Shown here: positions 35,272 to 43,306 of the stretch, one piece after another
Numbering within the stretch: position 1 is the stretch's first letter
Layout: each line of letters starts with the position of its first letter
DNA from: Spirosoma endophyticum
GTDB taxonomy: Bacteria; Bacteroidota; Bacteroidia; Cytophagales; Spirosomataceae
DNA length: 64,000 nt
Reading direction: 5' to 3'
Assembly: GCF_900112365.1 (NCBI RefSeq)
Contig: NZ_FOLQ01000013.1
Coordinates: forward strand, 1 to 64,000
Position numbers and translations under genes: made by a program
The notes under the pieces: generated by a model
Database searches by the model: none
The model's input: the letters and a program-made list of their open reading frames with translations, nothing else
Told to the model about the DNA's origin: nothing

Positions 35272-38200
35272 ATGAGTCTACCCGAGTTAAGTCTGAACAG
35301 GCCCGTGTTTGCGATGGTGATGTCCATCGTTATCGTGTTGTTTGGCATCATCGGTTTCACGTTCCTGGGCGTACGTGAATATCCGGCCATTGACCCACCG
35401 GTGATTTCGGTGCGGACAAACTATACCGGTGCAAATCCCGACATTGTGGAGTCGCAGATTACGGAACCTATCGAAAAATCGCTCAACAGTATCGAAGGTA
35501 TCCGTACGATTTCGTCGAATAGCGCGCTGGGTGCCAGCACCATTACGATTGAGTTTAACCTGGATGCAAACCTGGAGCAGGCTGCCAACGACGTACGCGA
35601 TAAAGTGGCTCAAGCCCAGCGCCAGCTTCCTCAGGACATTGACGCGCCACCCGTAGTGACTAAGGCTGATGCAAACTCTGAACCGATCATTTTCATGACC
35701 GTTCAGAGTACGACCCGCAACCCAACCCAATTGTCGGATTACGCCGAGAACGTACTACAGGAGCGGGTGCAAACGATCCCGGGTGTTAGTCAGGCCAACA
35801 TTTATGGCCTCAAACGTCAGGCGATGCGGCTCTGGATTGATCCGATCAAACTGGCGGCTTACCGCCTGACAGCCCAGGACATTCAAAGCGCCCTGACGGC
35901 CCAGAACGTGGAATTGCCCAGCGGTAAGGTGTATGGCAACAACACTGAACTAACCGTAAAAGCCGTTGGGCGGATCACGACCGAAGAAGAATTCAACAAC
36001 CTGATTCTGCGGCAGACGAGTAATCAGATTGTGCGGTTCAAAGATGTTGGCTATGCTACGTTAGGCGCTGAAAATGAAGAAACCATCTCGAAGCAAAACG
36101 GGGCAGTGGGTGTCATTCTGGTGTTGATTCCTCAACCCGGTGCCAACTATGTGAGCATCGCCGATGAGTTCTACAAACGATTCGATCAGCTCAAAAAAGA
36201 TCTTCCCGACGACATCATTGTCAGCGTTGGCATTGACCGTAGTATTTTCATCCGGCGAGCTATTGAAGAGGTTGGCGAGACACTGATTATTTCATTTGTT
36301 CTGGTTGTATTGGTCATTTACTTCTTCTTCCGTGACTGGCTGATCGCTTTCCGTCCGCTAATTGATATTCCCGTATCGCTGATCGGGGCCTTTTTTATCA
36401 TGTACGTAGCTGACTTCAGTATTAACGTACTAACGTTGCTGGGAATCGTGCTGGCAACTGGTCTCGTGGTGGATGATGGTATTGTGGTTACGGAGAATAT
36501 TTACAAGAAGATCGAGCAGGGAATGGACACCGAACAGGCGGCCAAAGAAGGTTCCAACGAGATTTTCTTTGCGGTATTGGCCACGTCCATTACCCTGGCT
36601 ATTGTCTTTCTGCCCATCATCTTTCTGGAAGGTTTCGTTGGGCGGCTGTTCCGGGAGTTTGGTATTGTAGTCGCTGGAGCTGTACTGATTTCTGCTTTTG
36701 TGTCGCTGACACTGACGCCAGTGCTTAGCGTGAAAATGACCAGCAAAAACCACGATAAACGATCCTGGTTTTACGAAAAAACGGAGCCGTTATTCCAGTG
36801 GCTCGATACGTCCTACCGTAGTTCGCTCGATACGTTTATGCGTCGGCGCGGTTGGGCATTTGTTATGATTGGCGTGTGTTTGCTGCTTATTTTCGGCTTG
36901 GGCTCACTGCTGAAATCTGAACTGGCTCCGCTCGAAGATCGCGGCCGGACTCGGGTTTCTATTACGTCGCCAGAAGGTACCAGCTACGAATCACAGGCGG
37001 CTACAACCGACCGCGTTATGAATTTCATGCTTGACTCCATTCCAGAAACTAAGCTGGCATTCAGCGTAGTAGCACCAGGATTTTCAGGCGCAGGCGCGGT
37101 TAACTCGTCTTTCGTAATGCTTAATATGGTCGACGTCAGCGAACGAAAACGATCACAGCAGGAGATTGTCGATTTCATCAATAAGGGCGTCAGGCGATTT
37201 AGTGAGGCCCGCATGTTCGCTACACAGGATCAAACCATTCAGGTGGGCCGGGGGGGTGGGTTACCCGTTCAGTTTGTCATTCAGAATTTGAATTTTGAAA
37301 AACTGCGGGAAAAACTGCCTTTGTTTCTGGATGAGGTCCAGAAAGACCCCACGTTCCAGACGTCTGATGTTGACCTTAAATTCAACAAACCTGAACTGAA
37401 TATCAGCATTGACCGGGAGAAAGCGACCAATTTGGGCATTTCCGTACAGGATGTGGCCCAGACGCTCCAGTTAGCCCTGAGTAACCGGCGCCTTGCTTAC
37501 TTCCTGATGAATGGGAAACAGTATCAGGTAATTGGACAGGTAGACCGGGCTGACCGCGACGCTCCCGTTGATTTGGGTTCCTTTTATGTACGCTCCAGCC
37601 AGGGCCAGCTCATCCAGTTGGATAACCTGGTCAGGTTTCATGAAGTAAGTAGCCCTCCACAGGTATATCACTACAACCGGTTTAAATCGGCGACGGTATC
37701 GGCGGGGCTAGCTCCCGGCAAAACCGTTGGCGATGGTGTAGATGCCATGCGGGCTATTGCCGCACGAACGCTTGATGAATCGTTCCAGACAGCTCTGTCC
37801 GGTCCTTCCCGTGACTATGCCGAGAGTTCATCCAATACGTTATTTGCTTTCGGCCTCGCCCTGATTCTGGTTTATCTGGTTTTGGCGGCTCAGTTCGATT
37901 CGTTTATTGATCCGCTCATTATCATGATCACCGTGCCGCTGGCCCTGGCGGGCGCTGTTTTCTCGCTCTGGATGTTTAACCAGACACTGAATATCTTCAG
38001 CCAGATTGGTATCATTATGCTCGTGGGGCTGGTTACTAAAAATGGCATTCTGATAGTAGAGTTTGCTAACGAACAGCGATTAACAGGCAAGAACAAATTT
38101 GAAGCCGCAAGGGAGTCAGCCGCACTACGTTTACGCCCTATTCTGATGACTACGCTTGTCGCGGCTTTTGGGGCTTTACCGCTCGCTCTAGCGCTCGGTT

Positions 38201-38412
38201 CAGCCTCCAAAAGCCGGATTCCGCTGGGTATTGTTATTGTGGGTGGGCTTATGTTCTCGCTTGTGCTAACGCTCTATGTTGTGCCAGTGATTTATACATA
38301 CATGACACGTAGAAAAGATGTTGAGCCAGAAGGCGGTGAGCAACAATCGCTTCCACAACCAGAAGGGCTTCCAGGTGATACGAGAAAGCCAAAGGAGTTA
38401 GCTGTACATTAA
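35272..38412 (+). CDS. RND efflux permease, HAE1 (AcrB-like) family
   Basis: A 1046-residue inner-membrane proton-driven exporter. The N-terminus SLNRPVFAMVMSIVIVLFGIIGF, the first porter domain (VRTNYTGANPDIVESQITEPIE), and the TM4 proton-relay motif GLVVDDGIVVTENIYKKIE with both aspartates are all present. The second half mirrors the first, with VYLVLAAQFDSFIDPLIIM and GIIMLVGLVTKNGILIVEFANEQ. This is a HAE1-type hydrophobe pump rather than a heavy-metal one. No TolC-like gene follows, so the outer-membrane channel must be encoded elsewhere. Confidence 0.96.
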   Translation: MSLPELSLNRPVFAMVMSIVIVLFGIIGFTFLGVREYPAIDPPVISVRTNYTGANPDIVESQITEPIEKSLNSIEGIRTISSNSALGASTITIEFNLDANLEQAANDVRDKVAQAQRQLPQDIDAPPVVTKADANSEPIIFMTVQSTTRNPTQLSDYAENVLQERVQTIPGVSQANIYGLKRQAMRLWIDPIKLAAYRLTAQDIQSALTAQNVELPSGKVYGNNTELTVKAVGRITTEEEFNNLILRQTSNQIVRFKDVGYATLGAENEETISKQNGAVGVILVLIPQPGANYVSIADEFYKRFDQLKKDLPDDIIVSVGIDRSIFIRRAIEEVGETLIISFVLVVLVIYFFFRDWLIAFRPLIDIPVSLIGAFFIMYVADFSINVLTLLGIVLATGLVVDDGIVVTENIYKKIEQGMDTEQAAKEGSNEIFFAVLATSITLAIVFLPIIFLEGFVGRLFREFGIVVAGAVLISAFVSLTLTPVLSVKMTSKNHDKRSWFYEKTEPLFQWLDTSYRSSLDTFMRRRGWAFVMIGVCLLLIFGLGSLLKSELAPLEDRGRTRVSITSPEGTSYESQAATTDRVMNFMLDSIPETKLAFSVVAPGFSGAGAVNSSFVMLNMVDVSERKRSQQEIVDFINKGVRRFSEARMFATQDQTIQVGRGGGLPVQFVIQNLNFEKLREKLPLFLDEVQKDPTFQTSDVDLKFNKPELNISIDREKATNLGISVQDVAQTLQLALSNRRLAYFLMNGKQYQVIGQVDRADRDAPVDLGSFYVRSSQGQLIQLDNLVRFHEVSSPPQVYHYNRFKSATVSAGLAPGKTVGDGVDAMRAIAARTLDESFQTALSGPSRDYAESSSNTLFAFGLALILVYLVLAAQFDSFIDPLIIMITVPLALAGAVFSLWMFNQTLNIFSQIGIIMLVGLVTKNGILIVEFANEQRLTGKNKFEAARESAALRLRPILMTTLVAAFGALPLALALGSASKSRIPLGIVIVGGLMFSLVLTLYVVPVIYTYMTRRKDVEPEGGEQQSLPQPEGLPGDTRKPKELAVH

Positions 38413-38434
38413 TCAAACCAACCATTGCTCTTTG

Positions 38435-38472
38435 AAAGAGGTGAATTCTGATTCGTTCAGATTCACCTCTTT
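38435..38472 (+). terminator. terminator of RND operon
   Basis: Stem AAAGAGGTGAAT (38435-38446) with ATTCACCTCTTT (38461-38472), with extra CTGA/TCAG pairing in the loop. T-run at the end of the right arm. 22 bp after the permease stop. Confidence 0.88.
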
Positions 38473-38621
38473 TGCTATCTGTTATACTAACCACCAGGTT
38501 TCAACCCGATGTTGCGACATTTCTTTTTTGCATTAGCTGATTAAAAAAGCTGGCTTTGCTGCTTAGAGCAGTAGTCATTCTTCATAAATCCCATAAAAGC
38601 CTATTCAAATACGGCAAATCC

Positions 38622-39797
38622 ATGAAACGTTACCTGCCTTTTATCCTGCTTTTCCTGAGCCCGTTTGCTTTTGGGCAATCTCCCATCGATGTTGACAAAG
38701 AATTCGCGTTTGCTGCCCAGCAATATGCGCTCATGCTGAAATCTCATCCCGATACCACCAAATTTCCGCAATCCACAAAACCGGATGGCTCACCTGATGA
38801 CAGGACATCAGATTGGTGGTGCAGTGGTTTTTTTGGCGGTTCGCTCTGGCACATCTATGAGCATACGAAAGCGCCGGTCTGGAAAGCAGCGGCTCAAAAA
38901 TGGACAATGGCCGTCGCGAAAGAACAGTACAACACCGGTACGCACGACCTGGGTTTTATGCTCTACTGCCCCTTTGGAAACGGTTATCGGCTGACCAAAA
39001 ATGCTACGTATCCACCGATCTTGCTAACGGGTGCTAAGTCATTATCGACGCGTTTCGACCCGAAGGTTGGCGTTATCAAGTCATGGAATAAATTTCAGAA
39101 CTACAATTATCCCGTGATCATCGACAACATGATGAACCTGGAGTTTCTGTTCTGGGCTGCCAAAACATCGGGAAATAAAGAATTCTATAACTTATCGGTG
39201 ACACATGCTGATAACACCATAAAGAACCATTACCGGCCCGATTACAGCAGTTATCACGTCGTTTGCTATAATCCGGACGGCACGGTCGCTGCCAGGAAAA
39301 CGGCGCAGGGTTATGCGGACAATTCGGCCTGGGCGCGTGGTCAGGCGTGGGGCTTGTATGGCTTTACGGTTATGTATCGGGAAACAAAAGACAAGAAATA
39401 CCTGGATCAGGCCCGCCACATTGCCGACTTCTATTTAAATCACCCAAACTTACCAGCCGACAAAATTCCGTACTGGGATTTCAACGCCCCAAACATTCCG
39501 AATGAAGAACGCGATGCATCAGCTGGTGCTATTACGTCCTCGGCACTTTTCGAACTCTCTACCTACGGCGGTCCTTCGGCAAAAACGTATTATCAGGCCG
39601 CGGTAAAGATGCTCGAGAGTTTATCCAGTCCCGCCTATAAAGCTAATCTAGGCGAGAATAACAACTTTATTCTGAAGCACAGCGTAGGTCATAAACCGCA
39701 GAAAAGTGAAGTAGACACACCAATCGTTTACGCCGATTATTACTATCTGGAAGCGCTGCTACGTTACGACACACTACGTAGAAAAGCAAAGAGTTAG
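38622..39797 (+). CDS. exported GH88 unsaturated glucuronyl hydrolase
   Basis: The frame opens at 38556, but the ATG at 38622 starts a signal peptide (MKRYLPFILLFLSPFAFGQ); 391 residues. Alpha/alpha-barrel family GH88 motifs: DWWCSGFFGGSLWHIYE, THDLGFMLYCPFGNGYR with the first catalytic aspartate, and IIDNMMNLEFLFWAAK with the second. WARGQAWGLYGFTVMYRE is the typical substrate-groove block. It removes the unsaturated uronic acid from oligosaccharides made by polysaccharide lyases (glycosaminoglycan or ulvan type). It stands alone with its own terminator and is the second unsaturated uronyl hydrolase of the window. Confidence 0.93.
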   Translation: MKRYLPFILLFLSPFAFGQSPIDVDKEFAFAAQQYALMLKSHPDTTKFPQSTKPDGSPDDRTSDWWCSGFFGGSLWHIYEHTKAPVWKAAAQKWTMAVAKEQYNTGTHDLGFMLYCPFGNGYRLTKNATYPPILLTGAKSLSTRFDPKVGVIKSWNKFQNYNYPVIIDNMMNLEFLFWAAKTSGNKEFYNLSVTHADNTIKNHYRPDYSSYHVVCYNPDGTVAARKTAQGYADNSAWARGQAWGLYGFTVMYRETKDKKYLDQARHIADFYLNHPNLPADKIPYWDFNAPNIPNEERDASAGAITSSALFELSTYGGPSAKTYYQAAVKMLESLSSPAYKANLGENNNFILKHSVGHKPQKSEVDTPIVYADYYYLEALLRYDTLRRKAKS

Positions 39798-39845
39798 TAT
39801 TGAGTAGTGCCGACCAGGACCGTCGGCTCTCCTGTTTCCGAAGAG

Positions 39846-39887
39846 CTAAAAAGTCCCCGAACGAATTTTTGTTCGGGGACTTTTTAG
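39846..39887. terminator. bidirectional terminator after GH88 gene
   Basis: A 17-bp perfect stem, CTAAAAAGTCCCCGAAC with GTTCGGGGACTTTTTAG, and an 8-nt loop. The A-run and T-run at the base serve both strands (convergent genes). Confidence 0.93.
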
Positions 39888-39934
39888 TTTCTGTTCGTAA
39901 AGCAGACGGTCAAAATAGGTTGGTTACAAATTCT

Positions 39935-40633
39935 TTATTCCTCCCGGCGGATGGCCTGAATCGTAACAATCGTTGGCGCTGACTGATAAAAATCGAACAC
40001 TGCGCGTCCCAGTAACTCATGACTGACAGCGCTGAGGTGTTCCTTATCATTCGGCAGAAAATATTCCTCACGTGGCTGGATCACCAAATCGGTATCAAAC
40101 ACACTGAATACATGCGCATCCGCTTCATCAAGCAACACCGCTCGGCTCTGCTTCCGTAACCACCTGTCAATTGCGTTCCGGTGCGGAAAGGGCGTCATCA
40201 GTAAGACATTGTGGCGATAGGGCCGAAGTTGTTTCATCAATACCGACAGAGCCGTCCGGGCACGTAGCGGCCACAAAAACGTGAGTAACGCGCTTCCGAT
40301 GCTTTTTAACTGAGTACCTATGGCTGGTGGATTGGCTCGTGGTGCTAACTCAGACGAATAGGGAACGGCAACATAAGGCGGGCCAGTTAAGGTTGAATCC
40401 GTAGGTTGTAGTATCGTCTCATCAAGTTGTAGCATAATCAGATCGTACCGATTCAACGGCAGTCGATCCAACGTAGCGACGATTTGGGTCATCGTTAAAT
40501 TGGCGTAGGCCTCTACGGAAACCGCTTGGCCAGCCTGGCTAAACTGGCGAATAAAATGCCCTATATAACTAAGCTTTCCTCCCGACAGCCCGTAGCCGTA
40601 TGTATGTTCGTCGCCAATTACCAGCACATTCAT
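39935..40633 (-). CDS. SGNH/GDSL-like protein lacking the nucleophilic serine
   Basis: The ATG at 40633 gives MNVLVIGDEHTYGYGLSGG; the frame extends 23 residues further upstream without support. The N-terminal strand and loop, LVIGDEHTYGYGL, look like the GDS(H/I)TYGYGL block I of SGNH hydrolases with Glu in place of the catalytic Ser. YDLIMLQLDETI resembles block III and DKEHLSAVSHELLG the DxxH block V. 232 residues, no signal peptide, so cytosolic. It may be a non-catalytic relative. It is divergent from the sigma factor gene with about 180 bp between starts. Confidence 0.6.
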   Translation of the reverse strand: MNVLVIGDEHTYGYGLSGGKLSYIGHFIRQFSQAGQAVSVEAYANLTMTQIVATLDRLPLNRYDLIMLQLDETILQPTDSTLTGPPYVAVPYSSELAPRANPPAIGTQLKSIGSALLTFLWPLRARTALSVLMKQLRPYRHNVLLMTPFPHRNAIDRWLRKQSRAVLLDEADAHVFSVFDTDLVIQPREEYFLPNDKEHLSAVSHELLGRAVFDFYQSAPTIVTIQAIRREE

Positions 40634-40745
40634 TAGATAACACAAACGGAGTGAGTAAATCCGTTTAATATCTTTACGTAACTCGTTGCGTAAGTGTGGC
40701 AATCAATTGAAAAAATTAAAAAAGAACCTGGCCGATCGTTGCAAC

Positions 40746-40755
40746 GTTCTAGAAC
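40746..40755. promoter_or_regulatory. GTTCTAGAAC palindrome upstream of sigma factor gene
   Basis: A perfect 10-bp palindrome in the divergent spacer between the SGNH-like gene and the ECF sigma gene. It could be a small operator; nothing else supports it. Confidence 0.3.
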
Positions 40756-40809
40756 AGAATGGCGTAGTCTAGTTATAATCAGGGATGTTTACGTAAATCT
40801 GCTCGAACT

Positions 40810-41421
40810 TTGTTTTTCCGAAAATCGTCTCCGTTCGCCGAAAATGACCTCCTCAGCGTCATTAGGGCTTGCCGTACAAACGATCCGCGTGCGCAACGAA
40901 CGCTGTTCAAGCAGTTTTTTGGTTATGCCAAAAGCATCTGTCTGCGCTATACATCGAACGTCGAAGAAGCTGAAGATGTCCTGAATGAAGGCTTTCTGAA
41001 GGCTTTCCAGCACCTGGACAGCTACGATGAAAATCTGCCTTTCAAAGCCTGGCTACGTACTATTCTGGTTAATACGGCCATTAGTCATTACCGCAAAAAT
41101 CAGAAGTTAGAGCAACATACGTCGTCCCTGGAAACGGGTGAACAGGTTGCCTTCGACGAAGACATTGTCGATCACATTGCCGCCGAGGAAATCCTGGCCT
41201 TAGTACAACAGTTAACCCCAACCTACCGAACGGTGTTTATGATGCACGTAGTGGATGGCTATAGCCTCCACGAAATTGCCGGGATATTAAGCCATAACGA
41301 GGCTACCGTACGATCAAACTTCGCCCGTGCCCGGCAAAAATTACAAGTACTCATCAAACAAGCGTACCCGTTCCACACGAACTCAGGCCCTACAAACTCC
41401 ATTCCCTACCATGAAAACTGA
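40810..41421 (+). CDS. ECF-family RNA polymerase sigma factor
   Basis: A 203-residue sigma-70 family protein with region 2 (FKQFFGYAKSICLRYTSNVEEAEDVLNEGFLKAFQHL, KAWLRTILVNTAISHYRK) and region 4 (VQQLTPTYRTVFMMHVVDGYSLHEIAGILSHNEATVRSNFARARQKLQ). The only start available is a TTG at 40810; the first in-frame ATG comes much later. It would direct transcription of an envelope-related regulon. Its last 11 bases overlap the next gene, which encodes a single-pass membrane protein, the usual position of an anti-sigma factor. Confidence 0.92.
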   Translation: MFFRKSSPFAENDLLSVIRACRTNDPRAQRTLFKQFFGYAKSICLRYTSNVEEAEDVLNEGFLKAFQHLDSYDENLPFKAWLRTILVNTAISHYRKNQKLEQHTSSLETGEQVAFDEDIVDHIAAEEILALVQQLTPTYRTVFMMHVVDGYSLHEIAGILSHNEATVRSNFARARQKLQVLIKQAYPFHTNSGPTNSIPYHEN

Positions 41422-43198
41422 CCGCTTTTCCGATATTATCCGGCGAAAACTGGAAAGTATTCGGCCGGAATTTTCCGAGAAAGACTGGGCCAAGATGCAG
41501 TCCACGCTTCAACAGGCAAATATGCCACAACCGGGCTCATCAGGCACAGGCCAACCGGTTACGGGCAGTATCTGGTCGAGTCATCCCTGGATGATGGCCG
41601 CAGCCACCGTCAGTACGGTTGCGCTGGTAACGCTTGGCATCTGGCAACGTCACGAAATCAATGAGTTACGCCAAACCGTAGGCCAACTCAACAAACAACA
41701 GGTTCAGTCTGCCCAAAAGCCAGCCGAACAGAAATTGCCGGGCGATGCACGGCCGGATTTGACAAACGCCAATGGTCTTCGCCCTAAGGATGCTGACGTA
41801 TCTTCGACACCATCCAGAAAAATTGACCGACAGTCAGTTCGTCCTGATACGGTTTACATAAATCGATACGTCGCCGTGCCTTCGCCCTCCCGTTCCCAGT
41901 CAGCAGTGCCTGACGAAGCTCCCTTGAAGCAACGCATAGCCTTATCAAAGCAGGAACACTATGCGAAAACGAGTGCGAAACCCGCGTCGACAGACGGGGT
42001 ACGTCAATCAACTAACCAACCATCTACCGCCCAAACTGCCCCTTATGATGTTACGTCTACTTCTGATAAAATTCTCAATAACAAGCCATTAGAAACCAAA
42101 GTCGTTTCTACGAATCAACCCGAAAATAACCGGGCGATAGTCGGCCGAAACGTATCTGGCAGAAAAGGAGAAAGCCAGGATGCAGACCATCTGAAGGAGA
42201 AAAATCAGATTGCCGGAAACCTGAACGAAAAAAGTCAGGGCGCCGAGCGATTGAATGAGACAAATCAGGTTTCGGATCGTATAATCGGGAAGAACCGGGA
42301 GACGAGAGCTACTACGTTAAATCCGGCAAATGCGATCGATAAAACAAATAACGAAGTCACTCAGGTTACGCCAGTCAAAAATGAGTCTTCTACGGAAACA
42401 AGCACGGTATCAGCCAGCTATGAGTTAGTTAATAGCCGTCCGCTATCGACTAAAAGCCTTAATTGGACTGCGCTGATGGCGCAGCGTGCCAAGCGTCTGC
42501 AACCAGCCAGAAAAGTGCCTGTACCAACAGTGCCGGCACAGATTGCGGAGAAAACAAACGTAAGCGCCCCAGAAAGTCAACCTGTTAACCGGGCAGCTAT
42601 CCGCTTCCGGGCAGGTGTGGGTGGTGAAATAGCTTCCAGCTTATGGAGTGTTGGTGTGTTCACCGAAACACTGATTGGCAAGCATTTGACCATTGGTGTG
42701 GGGATCAGTCAGGCTACGTACAGCGGTATGTTCATTGACGATTTCGATTTCGATGTTCGAACCCGTCGGGATTTCCGGAAAGAATATGGACTTGGGCGCA
42801 TGATTGATCCCAAACGTGACATTCTGAACATCGACACAAAAACGGCCCGTGTACAGATTCCGCTTTCGCTCGGCTATCGAATCCCGGTTACGCAAACGTT
42901 ATCGTTACTACCGACAGTTGGTACATCGCTGAATTTAAAAAGTGCAGAAGATGTAACCTTTTATTGTCCAATATACATACCCCAACGTGGATTCGATCAA
43001 TTCCAGCTTAGCAACAACAATCGATCGGCTCCTTTAATTAATACACTTGCCTTGGGCCTTGGTCTGGAATGGCAACGTGGTCACTGGGTTGTGCAAACCA
43101 GCCCGATGCTCACTTTACCAATGCAGTCGGAAAGCGACCCAAACTGGCAGAACAACGCAACACTCGGTTTACGGGCAAGAGTACTGTTCCAGTTTTAG
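41411..43198 (+). CDS. putative dual membrane-spanning anti-sigma factor with C-terminal outer-membrane beta-barrel
   Basis: The ATG at 41411 (MKTDRFSDIIRRKLESIRPEF) overlaps the sigma gene by 11 bases; 595 residues. Residues 1-59 are a short cytosolic segment, 60-78 a transmembrane helix (WMMAAATVSTVALVTLGIW), 80-100 a short coiled coil, and about 100-395 a low-complexity linker rich in Q, N, S, T and K. Four tandem 10-residue repeats (ADHLKEKNQI, AGNLNEKSQG, AERLNETNQV, SDRIIGKNRE) occupy 258-297. From 398 alternating strands (RFRAGVGGEIASSLWSVGVF) run to a final LFQF, the signature of an outer-membrane barrel of about eight strands. The architecture matches the Dma proteins described in Bacteroides thetaiotaomicron. 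The role is inferred from gene overlap and topology. Confidence 0.75.
   Translation: MKTDRFSDIIRRKLESIRPEFSEKDWAKMQSTLQQANMPQPGSSGTGQPVTGSIWSSHPWMMAAATVSTVALVTLGIWQRHEINELRQTVGQLNKQQVQSAQKPAEQKLPGDARPDLTNANGLRPKDADVSSTPSRKIDRQSVRPDTVYINRYVAVPSPSRSQSAVPDEAPLKQRIALSKQEHYAKTSAKPASTDGVRQSTNQPSTAQTAPYDVTSTSDKILNNKPLETKVVSTNQPENNRAIVGRNVSGRKGESQDADHLKEKNQIAGNLNEKSQGAERLNETNQVSDRIIGKNRETRATTLNPANAIDKTNNEVTQVTPVKNESSTETSTVSASYELVNSRPLSTKSLNWTALMAQRAKRLQPARKVPVPTVPAQIAEKTNVSAPESQPVNRAAIRFRAGVGGEIASSLWSVGVFTETLIGKHLTIGVGISQATYSGMFIDDFDFDVRTRRDFRKEYGLGRMIDPKRDILNIDTKTARVQIPLSLGYRIPVTQTLSLLPTVGTSLNLKSAEDVTFYCPIYIPQRGFDQFQLSNNNRSAPLINTLALGLGLEWQRGHWVVQTSPMLTLPMQSESDPNWQNNATLGLRARVLFQF
42182..42301 (+). 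repeat. four 30-bp tandem repeats in anti-sigma-like gene
   Basis: Four in-frame degenerate 30-bp units encode ten residues each with the pattern x-D/E-x-L-x-E-x-N/S-Q-x. They lie in the periplasmic linker between the inner-membrane helix and the barrel; copy number could set linker length. Confidence 0.7.
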
Positions 43199-43200
43199 AT

Positions 43201-43285
43201 AAGTCATAAGATAGAAAGGCGTAAGTCGCTGACGCAAGCATTTTGCTCTCGTGTCAGCGACTTACGCCTTTCTATCTTATGACTT
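43201..43285. repeat. 85-nt hairpin, 33-bp perfect stem
   Basis: Left arm 43201-43233 (AAGTCATAAGATAGAAAGGC...) is the exact complement of 43253-43285; two more pairs can form inside. The 19-nt loop contains AAGCA. It begins 2 bases after the stop of the anti-sigma-like gene and ends 21 bases before the stop of the convergent gene, so it probably terminates both. Geometry equals that of 21415-21499, though the arms are unrelated. Confidence 0.85.
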
Positions 43286-43306
43286 TTACGTCTTTTTACT
43301 TACACC

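Noticed and set aside
26862-39797. GH105, the alpha/alpha-barrel protein and GH88 considered as one polysaccharide locus
   Set aside because: They are on different strands, separated by unrelated genes and terminators, and no susCD or lyase lies between them.
42182-42301. The four 30-bp repeats considered as a CRISPR or minisatellite
   Set aside because: They are in-frame, degenerate and adjacent without spacers, so they are protein repeats.
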